Shown here piece by piece: positions 45,360-53,614 of a stretch of 64,000 bases of DNA. The translations under genes were made by a program, and so were the position numbers. How positions within the stretch are numbered: the first letter of the stretch is position 1; each line of letters begins with the position of its first letter. The notes under the pieces were generated by a model. The model was not told the origin of the DNA. It did no database searches and saw only the letters and a program-made list of their open reading frames with translations. Origin of the DNA: Paraburkholderia phenoliruptrix (GTDB lineage: Bacteria > Pseudomonadota > Gammaproteobacteria > Burkholderiales > Burkholderiaceae); NCBI RefSeq assembly GCF_019511605.1, contig NZ_JAEUAV010000027.1, positions 1 to 64,000 on the forward strand, read 5' to 3'.

Positions 45360-46522
45360 GACGCGGCTCCGTTGATTTCCGCGAAGATTTCGTCGTTGTG
45401 CTCGCCAAGCAGCGGCGGATGCCGGCGCACGGTGGGCGGCGTGCCGAGCAGTTTGACCGGAAAGCCGATGTTCTTCACCTTGCCCTCGTTCGGGTGGTCG
45501 ATTTCCATGCACATGTTGCGATGCTGGGCGTGTTCGCTTGAAAACGCTTCGGGATACGAAAGAATGGGGCCCGCTGGAATGCCTGCCGCAAGCAGCATGT
45601 CGACCCATTCCGCGCTGTCGCGCTTGCCGAATTCCTGCTCCAGTGCTTCGATCATCGCCTCGCGATTTTTCAGGCGCAGCGACACGCTCGCATAATCGGC
45701 ATGCTCGATCAGGTCGCGGCGATCCAGCACTTCGCATAAGCGCGTCCACAGCTTCTGGTTCGTCGCGCCCATTACGAAGTATGCGTCGCGCGCCTTCACC
45801 GCCTGGTAGGGCGCGCTCATCTTGTTGCTCGTGCCAAGCGGCGTCGGCGGCACGCCCGTGCCCCAGTAGTCCGACATGTCCCAGATCGCGAAGGCCATGA
45901 CCGAATCGAATAGCGACGCGTCGATATGCTGGCCTTCGCCGCTTTTCTGCGCGCCGATGTAAGCGGAGAGCACCCCATACACTGCGAACAGCGCGCAGCC
46001 GATATCCGCAACAGGCACGCCCGCTTTCACCGGCTTGCCGCCCTTATAGCCCGTCACGCTCATTACGCCCGACATGGCCTGCGCCATCAGATCGAAGCCG
46101 GGCCGCGACGCCCACGGCCCGCTTTGCCCAAAGCCGGAAATGCTCGCATAAACGATCTTCGGATTGATCGCCTTGATGGATTCATAATCGATTCGCAAAC
46201 GCTGTACGACGCCGGGTCGATAGTTCTCGACGATTACGTCCGCTGTTTTCGCGAGCTTATAGAACATCTCACGCCCCTCGTCGCTCTTCAGATCGAGCGT
46301 GACCGAGCGCTTGTTACGGTTCAGGTTCAGAAAGCCCATGCTGTCGGGGCCTTTCATCTTGAAGCCCATTGAACTGCGCGTCTGGTCGCCTTCGGGCGGC
46401 TCGACCTTGATCACGTCCGCGCCCAGGTCGGCGAGCATCATGCAGGCGAACGGCCCCGCCATGACCTGGCTCACGTCGAGAACGCGTATGCCTTGCAGCG
46501 GTAGATGCGGTGATTGGGTCAT
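45356..46522 (-). CDS. CaiB/BaiF (class III) CoA-transferase
   Basis: 388 residues, complete class III CoA-transferase: GIRVLDVSQVMAGPFACMML with the CoA-binding N-terminal, KVEPPEGDQTR, VENYRPGV, the region FDLMAQAMSGVMSVTG, and GALFAVYGVLSAYIGAQKSG. Family enzymes move CoA between carboxylates through an Asp-bound anhydride. Ribosome site GAGGAG precedes the ATG. With the coupled crotonase and the nearby LysR and MFS genes it suggests uptake and activation of a specific organic acid; the substrate is not readable. Confidence 0.9.
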   Translation of the reverse strand: MTQSPHLPLQGIRVLDVSQVMAGPFACMMLADLGADVIKVEPPEGDQTRSSMGFKMKGPDSMGFLNLNRNKRSVTLDLKSDEGREMFYKLAKTADVIVENYRPGVVQRLRIDYESIKAINPKIVYASISGFGQSGPWASRPGFDLMAQAMSGVMSVTGYKGGKPVKAGVPVADIGCALFAVYGVLSAYIGAQKSGEGQHIDASLFDSVMAFAIWDMSDYWGTGVPPTPLGTSNKMSAPYQAVKARDAYFVMGATNQKLWTRLCEVLDRRDLIEHADYASVSLRLKNREAMIEALEQEFGKRDSAEWVDMLLAAGIPAGPILSYPEAFSSEHAQHRNMCMEIDHPNEGKVKNIGFPVKLLGTPPTVRRHPPLLGEHNDEIFAEINGAAS

Positions 46523-46651
46523 GGCTGGCTTGCTCCTCGGTCGGGTAGTGGTGTGGTGACTCCACTGTCGCCGAGTTGCGCGACGCGCGGCAAGAATGGC
46601 GGCGTCATGGCTGGTTTCGCGATTGGCGAAACCGGGCGCGCAGGTACGGTA

Positions 46652-47539
46652 CTAGCGGCCGGCAAGCAACGCGTCTACGACATTGCGCAGCGTTTGTTCC
46701 TGAGCGTGTCCCTCGATGCAGGACAGCACGTAATGGCGACTTGCCCAGTCCCCGTCCAGCTCGACCGACGCGAGCGCCGCCTCGGGGCGAAAGCTCTGCA
46801 GCACAGCGGGCGGCATGAGGCCGACGCCAAGTCCATGCCGTACCATGGCCAGCATCGTGTCGAACCCGTTCACCGTGAGGTTGTTCGCAAACAGTCGGCC
46901 GCGGCTGCGATATGCGCGCTCCACCGCCGAGAGCACCGCCGAGCCCTTGCCGAGGCTCACGATGGGAACGTCGAGAAGATCGTCGATGCTGATCGGCGCA
47001 GCACCGAATTCGAAATGCGCGCGGCTATGAACCAGCACGAGCCGGTCCTCCCTATACGCGAATTTCTCCAGGTCGAGAAAGCCGCTTTTCTTCTCGTAGA
47101 TACCCACGTCGATCACTTTGTCGCGCAGCAGTTGCTGCACGATCCTGCTGTTTTCCTCGACGATTTTCAGCGCGATGCGCGGGTACTTCTGCTGGATGGC
47201 CGCAATTTCGCGAGCGAGGAATTGAATCACGACCGCCTTGGGCGCGCCGATGATAATGCGCCCTTCAAGGCCGTGATTGAGCGCCTCGGCGTCGCCTTCC
47301 ATGCGGTCGATCAGATTGTCGATCTGCCGCACATATTCGAGCAGCCTGCCCCCCGACTCGGTGAGCTCCGCGCCATGCGGCACGCGTCTGAAGAGCTTCG
47401 CGCCGAGTTGCTCCTCGAGGTCCGACACGCGTCGCGAGGCCGCCGCGACTGCCAGGCTCAGCTTGTCGGCGGCTCGCGAAATGCTGCCTTCCTCGGCTAT
47501 GGCGAGAATCAGGCGGACGGTCGTCGTGTCGAATTTCAC
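46652..47539 (-). CDS. LysR family transcriptional regulator
   Basis: 295 residues, started at a GTG with GGGAG upstream. Winged helix at about 1-60 (MKFDTTTVRLILAIAEEGSI, SLAVAAASRRVSDLEEQLGA) and a periplasmic-binding-type effector domain from about 90 (IIIGAPKAVVIQFLAREIAA, FLDLEKFAYREDRLVLVHS). It lies upstream of the CoA-transferase/crotonase operon on the same strand and divergent from the MFS gene, so it probably controls both. Confidence 0.92.
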   Translation of the reverse strand: MKFDTTTVRLILAIAEEGSISRAADKLSLAVAAASRRVSDLEEQLGAKLFRRVPHGAELTESGGRLLEYVRQIDNLIDRMEGDAEALNHGLEGRIIIGAPKAVVIQFLAREIAAIQQKYPRIALKIVEENSRIVQQLLRDKVIDVGIYEKKSGFLDLEKFAYREDRLVLVHSRAHFEFGAAPISIDDLLDVPIVSLGKGSAVLSAVERAYRSRGRLFANNLTVNGFDTMLAMVRHGLGVGLMPPAVLQSFRPEAALASVELDGDWASRHYVLSCIEGHAQEQTLRNVVDALLAGR

Positions 47540-47784
47540 TTCGTCTCCCAGGAGTTTTGGACGGTGCTTCGGGGTATGCGTCGCCCGATAGTTTAGTGCG
47601 GTGCCGTCAGACGCCCGCCGTCACGATAACGAAAACGCTATCGGCACATGCGGTTTCGACATTGGAGCTCTCGCGCTCGCGTCCGTACACTTGTCGTTCA
47701 GTACATGCATACAAGCGCCGTTGCGTTGCACGGCGCATATCGGCAAGGACGAATGGCCGTTACGGCCACCTGGACGGAGACACG

Positions 47785-49098
47785 ATGGACAAGCCCACTG
47801 GTTCGCTCACGGCCGCCGCGGTGCGGCCCGCTCGCCTCAATTTTCGCTGGCACGTGCTGATCTGGCTGCTGATCGGCGGAATCATCAACTATATGGACCG
47901 CGCGAGTCTTTCCATCGCCGCGCCCGGCATGATTCAGGAACTCGGTTTGACACGCACGCAGATCGGTCTGCTGGGCAGTGTGTTTGCGTGGACCTATGCG
48001 GTGATGCAATTGCCCGCCGGCTGGGTGATCGACCGCTTCGGCGCGAAGCGGGCTTATGCACTCGCAATGATCTGGTGGAGCGTCGCCACGTGGCTCACCG
48101 GCGTGGTCGGCTCCCTCGCCGGCCTGGTTGTCATGCGTGCATTGCTTGCCGTCGGTGAGGCACCATGCTGGCCAACATCCGCGAAAATAACCGCCGCGTG
48201 GTTTCCGGCAAAGGAGCGCGGCTTCGCTACCGGCGTGTGGGATTCGTCGTCCAAGTGGGGACCGGCTATCGCGCCTGCCGTGCTGGTCGCGCTGATGGTG
48301 GCGTTCGGCTGGCGCTCGCTCTTTCATGTGACGGGCGCGTTCGGCATTGCATTCGCGCTGCTGTTCCTGATGTTGTATCGCAATCCGGCGCAGAGCAAGC
48401 GTCTTTCTCAAGACGAGCGCGAATACATCGAAGCGGGCGGCGGCGGACATGAAAGATCATTGGCTGAGTCGTCGCTGCGGTGGCGCTCGCTTTTCACGCG
48501 ACGCAGCGTGTGGGGCATGATTCTCGGCTACTTCTGCACCATCTGGCTGTGGAATATCTTCCTCGTGTTCCTGCCGCTCTATCTGCTCGACCGCTTTCAC
48601 ATCTCGTTTGCGCAGCTTGGCGTGTACGCGGGCATTCCTTGGGTTGGCGGCGCGCTCGGTGAGATTGCCGTGGGCTACCTCGCAAAGAAGATGGTGGACC
48701 GCCAGTTCGCTTCGCCTATTGATGCCAAGCGCCTGTTGATTGCGTGCTGCGCGGTGGGAGCGGCTGCATGCGCTATCGCACTGCCGTTCACGCATGCGCT
48801 GAATGTGACGCTGGCGCTTTTCACGGTTGGGCTCGCATTTATCGCGGCGGTGATCGGATCTGCGTGGGCGCTTGCCGCAGACATCGCACCTTCGTCGATG
48901 ATCGCCTCCGTCAGCGCGATCCAGAACTTTGGCGGCTATTTCGGCGGGGCATTCTCGCCGGTCGTCGCCGGGTTCATCGTGGACCGTACCGGTTCGTATG
49001 CGCTTGCCTTCATCTCGGGCGGCGCCATTGCCGGATGCGCAGCGCTCTTCTACTGGTTCATGGCTCGCAAACCCATTGTCGATGACGCGCTTGCGTGA
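47785..49098 (+). CDS. MFS transporter, anion:cation symporter type
   Basis: 437 residues with 12 helices. The first helix reads WHVLIWLLIGGIINYMDRAS, and AWTYAVMQLPAGWVIDRFGA and LAVGEAPCWPTSAKITAAWF are typical of the anion:cation symporter branch (hexuronates, phthalate, tartrate and similar acids). ATG with CGGAGA upstream. Divergent from the LysR gene. Likely imports the acid used by the CoA-transferase operon; the name of the substrate cannot be given. Confidence 0.9.
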   Translation: MDKPTGSLTAAAVRPARLNFRWHVLIWLLIGGIINYMDRASLSIAAPGMIQELGLTRTQIGLLGSVFAWTYAVMQLPAGWVIDRFGAKRAYALAMIWWSVATWLTGVVGSLAGLVVMRALLAVGEAPCWPTSAKITAAWFPAKERGFATGVWDSSSKWGPAIAPAVLVALMVAFGWRSLFHVTGAFGIAFALLFLMLYRNPAQSKRLSQDEREYIEAGGGGHERSLAESSLRWRSLFTRRSVWGMILGYFCTIWLWNIFLVFLPLYLLDRFHISFAQLGVYAGIPWVGGALGEIAVGYLAKKMVDRQFASPIDAKRLLIACCAVGAAACAIALPFTHALNVTLALFTVGLAFIAAVIGSAWALAADIAPSSMIASVSAIQNFGGYFGGAFSPVVAGFIVDRTGSYALAFISGGAIAGCAALFYWFMARKPIVDDALA

Positions 49099-49109
49099 CC
49101 CGCATTGCG

Positions 49110-49143
49110 AAAAAAAAGCCTGCCGCCCGAGGGAACGGCAGGC
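49110..49143 (-). terminator. Minus-strand intrinsic terminator
   Basis: On the minus strand an 8-bp perfect GC-rich stem (GCCTGCCG/CGGCAGGC, 10-base loop) is followed by eight T residues. Nothing coding on that strand lies upstream, which points to a short non-coding transcript rather than a gene end. As a terminator of the plus-strand MFS gene it would have the T tract on the wrong side. Confidence 0.8.
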
Positions 49144-49250
49144 CGAAAGTCGAGGGACGGGGTAGTCCTGAGATAGCGATCCCTCGAAGACCGGAACCGA
49201 GTTTAGCCGCGCAGATCGCGCATTGCGAAGGCGCGGCCGTTTTACCCATG
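49110..49250 (-). ncRNA. Candidate small RNA
   Basis: The minus strand carries two structured elements in a row: a perfect 8-bp hairpin (TCGAGGGA/TCCCTCGA, arms 49180-49187 and 49150-49157, loop of 22) and then the intrinsic terminator. The 5' arm CGAGGGA of the first hairpin could also pair with TCCCTCG in the terminator loop, allowing a pseudoknot or switch. The 5' end is not determined (about 49250 is a guess), no promoter was clearly found, and I do not recognise an Rfam family. Confidence 0.4.
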
Positions 49251-49309
49251 CTCTTGGCCGAACGCGCCAATCCAGTATCGCCGGCAACCGTATAAAGCTT
49301 CGCAATACA

Positions 49310-49366
49310 GACGAATACGCGTGATGAGTATTCGTCGGCCACGCATCGATGTGTGTATGTCGATGC
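49310..49366. promoter_or_regulatory. Two adjacent inverted repeats upstream of the short AraC-like gene
   Basis: Perfect 9-bp arms GACGAATAC/GTATTCGTC with a 9-base spacer (49310-49336) are followed 6 bases later by perfect 7-bp arms GCATCGA/TCGATGC with a 10-base spacer (49343-49366). There is no T tract, so these are more likely protein-binding dyads or RNA structure than terminators. They lie about 210 bases before the AraC-like start. Confidence 0.45.
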
Positions 49367-49576
49367 ACTTTACCTCCCGCGGACACCATGTGACCGCCAT
49401 CGCTTTGCGGCTCGCTACCGCATGCTGCGAACCCTCTCCTCGTACCTATCCCCACGCACTTGGTCGCATCCGCCAATAGGTGGATGCAATCGGACACCTT
49501 GAAATTGGGTGCGAAAGGGAGCGCCTATGATGCACTGCAGAAAAAACGGAATTCGCCATGTTGCAGGGGCAGCGAT

Positions 49577-50041
49577 ATGAATTGTGGGTGCGATCTGGTT
49601 GGGACCGGAATGACGGCGCGAAGGGCCGAAGACTTTGAAGCGCCCGAGTCGCAAGCGAGCGAGCCGATTCGCGCGGCCGCTCAGCAATTGCGCGTAGGCG
49701 TGGAAGGGCGTGTGTCCATCGCGGCAGTCGCGCGTGCGGCGGCCATGAGCGAGCGCAATTTTCTGCGGCGCTTCAGAAAGGAAATCGGTGTGACGCCCAC
49801 CGAATTCGTGTTGCGTCTGCGGCTTGTGAAAGCCTGCGACATGCTGATTCAAACGGAGTTGCCAGCGGACAAGATCGCGCGCCGCACAGGACTTAGCAGT
49901 GGCGACCGGCTCGCCAAACTCTTCAAGCAGCATCTTGCGATGACGCCTATCGGATACCGCAATTCGGAGCGCCAGCGTCTCGCCCGCACTACGTTGGCGA
50001 ATCCGCTCGGCATCGCGGAAGGCGAGGCGCGCGATGACTGA
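49577..50041 (+). CDS. Short AraC-type DNA-binding protein without effector domain
   Basis: 154 residues from the ATG at MNCGCDLVGTG (a second ATG 11 codons later is possible). After a short N-terminal tail it holds only the AraC double helix-turn-helix: VSIAAVARAAAMSERNFLRR and ELPADKIARRTGLSSGDRLA, ending KQHLAMTPIGYRNS. Full-length AraC or GlxA regulators have a 150-200 residue sensing domain that is absent here. Its end overlaps the start of the degenerate GGDEF/EAL gene by 8 bp, so the partner may supply the sensing function. Confidence 0.82.
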   Translation: MNCGCDLVGTGMTARRAEDFEAPESQASEPIRAAAQQLRVGVEGRVSIAAVARAAAMSERNFLRRFRKEIGVTPTEFVLRLRLVKACDMLIQTELPADKIARRTGLSSGDRLAKLFKQHLAMTPIGYRNSERQRLARTTLANPLGIAEGEARDD

Positions 50042-50948
50042 TCTGCATCGCTTGCTCAACGACGCACAGTTGACTTCGCTGCTAAGCCGTCTCGGCGTGC
50101 GGCCCGGCGAATCGCCCGACGGGGCAATGCCGCTTTGTCTTGTTGCGTCCATCTTCAACGTGCGGCAGATCGAGGCCGCATATGAACGCTCGCTCGGAGC
50201 CACCGTGCGGCGCGCGGTGCTCGAGCGCGCGCGCCAGCTCGTAGCAGTGGAAGGCGGCATGGTCGCACGTAGCGGCGATCACATTCTATTCGCGTTCGAC
50301 GCCGGCTCGCAAGCCGAGTTGCTGAGCGGCGCATTGACGATGCGCGAAACGAGTCTGCCGGACCGCATTGTCGAAGCACTCGGCGGTGCCCCCGTGTATG
50401 GAGACAGCGGAATCGTCTACCCGGCCATTTCGGTGCGCATCGCCGGCTATGGCGACGAGCCATTCGACATAGATGCGGTCGGCATGGCTTCTCTTTCGCC
50501 AGGACGGCTGCCGGGTTGGCGCGAACAGTATCAAGGCGACATGGCCACGGCTATCGCGCTGTTTCGCGCGATGGACGAGGGGCGGCTTGCAGTCGAGCTC
50601 TCGCCATCGGGGCAGGACGCGAACGCTCACGGCACGGGGTATTTTGCGCTCACGCTGACCGAGCGCATCGGCAGCAAGACGAGACCTTTGGGCGCCGCGC
50701 TTGACGCCCTCGAACGTCTTGGCCTGACGCGCCGTCTGGACCGATGGGTCATCCATAGCCTGCGCGAGCGACTGGTTCTCGAGCCGTCGATCAAGGTCAG
50801 GCTGAATACGTCGATTGACGGCATGCCGCCCGAGGCGTGGAGGCTGCGCGTGATGAACGCGTTGCTGTTGTCGCCGGACACCGCGTCGCGAGTGAGCATC
50901 GACACCGCTGGTACAGCGGCGGCCTCGAAGCAGCGTGGCGCCGCCTGA
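50034..50948 (+). CDS. Degenerate GGDEF/EAL-type regulatory protein
   Basis: 304 residues. Two parts recall cyclic-di-GMP domains without their catalytic residues. Residues about 30-95 (CLVASIFNVRQIEAAYERSL, VAVEGGMVARSGDHILFAFD) mirror the GGDEF fold, with SGDHI in place of GGDEF. Residues about 170-270 (DMATAIALFRAMDEGRLAVE, GLTRRLDRWVIHSLRERLVL, KVRLNTSID) mirror an EAL domain whose E-A-L motif and metal ligands are absent. Expected to bind a partner or nucleotide rather than make or break c-di-GMP. It is translationally coupled to the short AraC-like gene and precedes galU by 166 bp. Confidence 0.7.
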   Translation: MTDLHRLLNDAQLTSLLSRLGVRPGESPDGAMPLCLVASIFNVRQIEAAYERSLGATVRRAVLERARQLVAVEGGMVARSGDHILFAFDAGSQAELLSGALTMRETSLPDRIVEALGGAPVYGDSGIVYPAISVRIAGYGDEPFDIDAVGMASLSPGRLPGWREQYQGDMATAIALFRAMDEGRLAVELSPSGQDANAHGTGYFALTLTERIGSKTRPLGAALDALERLGLTRRLDRWVIHSLRERLVLEPSIKVRLNTSIDGMPPEAWRLRVMNALLLSPDTASRVSIDTAGTAAASKQRGAA

Positions 50949-51114
50949 CGGTGGCAGCACTGCCGCAAGGCGAGTGTGAGTTTCATTCATCCGCTCTTCG
51001 CTTGCGCTAATGCAAGGCGGACCGCGTAAAGCGAGAGCACGCAACGGCAAGCAACGGACAGCAACCGCAAGCGGCGCAATCCGCAGGCATTCAATGTCAA
51101 TAACGGGGTCGATT

Positions 51115-52026
51115 ATGTTGAAAGTGACGAAGGCCGTTTTTCCGGTAGCGGGACTGGGCACGCGGTTTCTGCCCGCGACTAAGGCAAGCCCGAAGGAGAT
51201 GCTGCCGGTTGTCGACAAGCCGCTGATTCAGTATGCAGTGGAAGAGGCGATTGCAGCCGGCATCACGGAAATGATCTTCGTGACCGGCCGAAGCAAGCGT
51301 GCGATTGAAGACCACTTCGACAAGTCGTATGAGATCGAGGCGGAACTCGAAGCGCGCGGCAAGCAGAAGCTGCTGGAACTCGTGCGCGGCATCAAACCGG
51401 CGAACGTCGACTGTTTTTATGTGCGCCAGGCCGACGCGCTAGGTCTCGGCCACGCCGTGCTGTGCGCGGAAAAACTGGTGGGCAACGAGCCGTTTGCCGT
51501 GATTCTCGCCGACGACCTGTTGTATGGCGAACCGCCTGTGCTCACGCAAATGGTGGACGTATTCAATCATTACCATAGCTCGGTGATCGGCGTCGAAACG
51601 ATTGCGCGCGAGCACAGCAGTTCTTATGGCGTGGTGGGCGGCCGCGAATGGGACGACGGCTTGCTGAAGGTGTCGACAATCGTCGAGAAGCCCGCGCCGA
51701 AAGATGCGCCGTCGAATCTCGGCGTGGTGGGGCGCTATATTCTGACGCCGGCAATCTTCCGGCATATCCGCAATCTTTCGCCCGGTGCGGGCGGCGAGTA
51801 TCAGCTTACCGATGCGCTGCAAGCGTTGCTCGCGAACGAGCAGGTGCTCGCGCACCGCTATGCGGGCACACGCTTCGATTGCGGCAGCAAGATCGGCTAT
51901 CTGAAAGCGACCGTCGAGTTCGCGCTGCGGCATCCGGAAGTGGCGCAGGAGTTCGACGCGTATCTGCGCGAGCAGCTCGCCGCGCGCATGCTCTATCCGG
52001 ACGCCGTCGATCTCGAAACGGTATGA
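51115..52026 (+). CDS. galU: UTP-glucose-1-phosphate uridylyltransferase
   Basis: 303 residues starting MLKVTKAVFPVAG, the usual GalU N-terminus; an in-frame ATG seven codons earlier is possible but less typical. Nucleotide-binding signature GLGTRFLPATKASPKEM at 13-29, substrate motifs VDKPLIQYAVEEA, LGLGHAVLCAE, LADDLLYGE, VEKP and DCGSKIGYLKA. It makes UDP-glucose for surface polysaccharide, LPS and osmoregulated glucans. Located downstream of two regulatory genes that might tune exopolysaccharide output. Confidence 0.96.
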   Translation: MLKVTKAVFPVAGLGTRFLPATKASPKEMLPVVDKPLIQYAVEEAIAAGITEMIFVTGRSKRAIEDHFDKSYEIEAELEARGKQKLLELVRGIKPANVDCFYVRQADALGLGHAVLCAEKLVGNEPFAVILADDLLYGEPPVLTQMVDVFNHYHSSVIGVETIAREHSSSYGVVGGREWDDGLLKVSTIVEKPAPKDAPSNLGVVGRYILTPAIFRHIRNLSPGAGGEYQLTDALQALLANEQVLAHRYAGTRFDCGSKIGYLKATVEFALRHPEVAQEFDAYLREQLAARMLYPDAVDLETV

Positions 52027-52038
52027 CGCGGTGCGCGT

Positions 52039-52875
52039 TTATTGCGTGCCCGGCTGCCTCTGCACGCCGGATGCTGGCGCCACGCGCGCCGATTCCTTGA
52101 CCAGTTGATCGGTCATTGCAGCCGCCACAGGGTTCGTACTGCGACGATTGAGGTCGACCGGGTCGGTGGGAGGCGGAGGGGGCAACGACGGATCGAGTTT
52201 CGCCGACTCACGCACCAGCAGTTCGGTCATCATCGCGCCTACGTCGCTCGAACCGCGGCGGCGCAGGTCTTCGTGACCGCGCGAATCGTCGGCGTGCTGT
52301 GAAGCTCTGGACCTTGCGTAAGAGCGTTGCGATTGCGCTTGTGACGGCTGCTGGGCGCGCGGCTGCTGCTGAGCTTGCATCTGCGCTTGCGTCGGCGCTT
52401 GTAGCTGCTGCTGGGCAGGCTGCACTGGCTGGACCACTTGCGGTGTTTGAGAGATCTGCGGAAGCTGCGCCTGCGTTTGCATGTCCGCAGCGGGCGCATT
52501 TGCCAGGCCATTGATGGGCGCCGCCGGCGTTGCCGGTACGGCCGGCGCCACAGGCATCGCGGACTGCGTTGCAATCGCCGGTGCCGCCGAAGGCGGCCGC
52601 ACGTCCACGCGGCTCGTCGTCGTGCCGCTTTGCGGGTTGCCGGTGTTCGCGTTCGGATTGGCAACCGCAGCCATGTCGGGCGACGTGGGACGCACGATGC
52701 TGCCCGCAATCACATGGTTTTCGGCCGGGCGAGAGTTGCCGCTGTCAGGGGCGCTGAGCACCGCTTCGGGCGCTGCCGCCGACTTCTTTTCCTCGCGCGG
52801 GTAGAGCAAATAGGCGCAGATCACCAGGTCCGCCAGCACGAGGCCGACGATCAGCGTCTTTCCGGTATTGGTCAT
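52039..52875 (-). CDS. Membrane-anchored Pro/Ala/Gln-rich protein with a repeated C-terminal motif
   Basis: 278 residues. One N-terminal transmembrane anchor (GKTLIVGLVLADLVICAYLL, residues 5-24) followed by a long low-complexity region rich in Pro, Ala and Gln (about 30-190). The C-terminal part has two copies of a short helical motif: MMTELLVRESAKLDPS (215-230) and AMTDQLVKESARVAPA (253-268), separated by a Pro-rich linker. Topology suggests a periplasmic linker with end modules. I do not recognise the family. It is convergent with galU, 12 bases apart. Confidence 0.72.
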   Translation of the reverse strand: MTNTGKTLIVGLVLADLVICAYLLYPREEKKSAAAPEAVLSAPDSGNSRPAENHVIAGSIVRPTSPDMAAVANPNANTGNPQSGTTTSRVDVRPPSAAPAIATQSAMPVAPAVPATPAAPINGLANAPAADMQTQAQLPQISQTPQVVQPVQPAQQQLQAPTQAQMQAQQQPRAQQPSQAQSQRSYARSRASQHADDSRGHEDLRRRGSSDVGAMMTELLVRESAKLDPSLPPPPPTDPVDLNRRSTNPVAAAMTDQLVKESARVAPASGVQRQPGTQ

Positions 52876-53221
52876 ATCTAAACTAAAGCTTCATTGCAAA
52901 GGCACGGGTCCATGATAAACGACGACTCGTTGCCTGACGGTGAACGGCAGTTGGCTGCGTTTTAAACGCGAACGGTCGGCTGTCGACACACCGCGTGAAT
53001 GGTAAGAAGAGTTTCTATAGAACTGGCGGGTTTGTCATCCGCCGCGGTTCAACGTTTTGGGCCATCTTTTTCGGCCAGATGGCGCGATGTGCAGAGGTGA
53101 GTCTCCGGCTTATCGGCCGGTTGCGTCGACGGACACTGGCCAAAGAGGCCCGTCGCTGCCCTCATGCAATGTCTGTTACGCTCCTGCTTCTGTCATGACC
53201 ATCAACAACGAGGAGCGTCAA
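52876..53221. other. Gene-free gap before the DUF1330 gene
   Basis: 346 bases of divergent upstream sequence. The only feature noted is a perfect 10-bp palindrome TTCTATAGAA at 53013-53022. No convincing promoter boxes, RNA gene or coding frame with recognisable content were found. Confidence 0.45.
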
Positions 53222-53515
53222 ATGAGCAAGGGGTATTGGGTAACCACGTATCGCAAGATCAACGATCCGTCGAAGCTGGCGGCCTACGGCCAGCTGGCGG
53301 CACCGGCAGTAGCGGCCGCCGGCGGCAAGTTTGTCGTGCGCGGCGTCGCGGACGAAGTTCGCGAGCATGGCCTGAAGGAGCGGACGGTGGTGATCGAATT
53401 CCCGTCGTACGAAGAAGCGGTCGCCGCGTATGACAGCGACGCCTACAAAAAAGCGCTGGCAGTGTTGGGCGACGCAGCAGAGCGCGATCTGCGCATTGTC
53501 CGCGGCGCGGAATAA
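53222..53515 (+). CDS. DUF1330 family protein
   Basis: 97 residues, DUF1330 (dimeric alpha/beta-barrel) protein: KGYWVTTYRKINDPSKLAAY, the GGKFVVRG strand and VVIEFPSYEEAVAAYDS match the family closely. ATG with GAGGAG upstream. Function of the family is unknown; no catalytic residue can be named. It is convergent with the ABC permease gene. Confidence 0.9.
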   Translation: MSKGYWVTTYRKINDPSKLAAYGQLAAPAVAAAGGKFVVRGVADEVREHGLKERTVVIEFPSYEEAVAAYDSDAYKKALAVLGDAAERDLRIVRGAE

Positions 53516-53573
53516 GCGGACAAAAGCTGCTTGCGGTCAGCGCCGCCTGCGCTGACTGCGGCAACGGCCGCGA

Positions 53574-53603
53574 CCGCGCTGAAGCTGCCCACGCTCAGCG
53601 CGG
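53574..53603. terminator. Possible bidirectional hairpin between convergent genes
   Basis: Perfect 9-bp arms CCGCGCTGA/TCAGCGCGG with a 12-base spacer lie between the DUF1330 gene and the ABC permease, 59 bases past the former and 12 bases past the latter. There is no strong T tract on either side, so termination is only possible. Confidence 0.35.
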
Positions 53604-53614
53604 TGCGTTTAAAA

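Larger units (their letters stand above)
49099..49576. other. 478-base gene-free stretch with RNA-like structure
   Basis: No credible protein gene is seen here. The stretch holds a strong minus-strand terminator, a second perfect hairpin 6 bases from it, and two adjacent inverted repeats further right (49310-49336 and 49343-49366). These are listed separately. The left 100 bases beyond the MFS stop lack any plus-strand terminator with a T tract. Confidence 0.6.

Noticed and set aside
49118..49143. The hairpin as terminator of the MFS gene
   Set aside because: The run of A lies before the stem on the plus strand, so the T tract is only correct for minus-strand transcription.
49058..49342. Short minus-strand frame across the candidate small RNA
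   Set aside because: It reads through the terminator hairpin and the end of the MFS gene and has no ribosome site or motif; an RNA is the better explanation.
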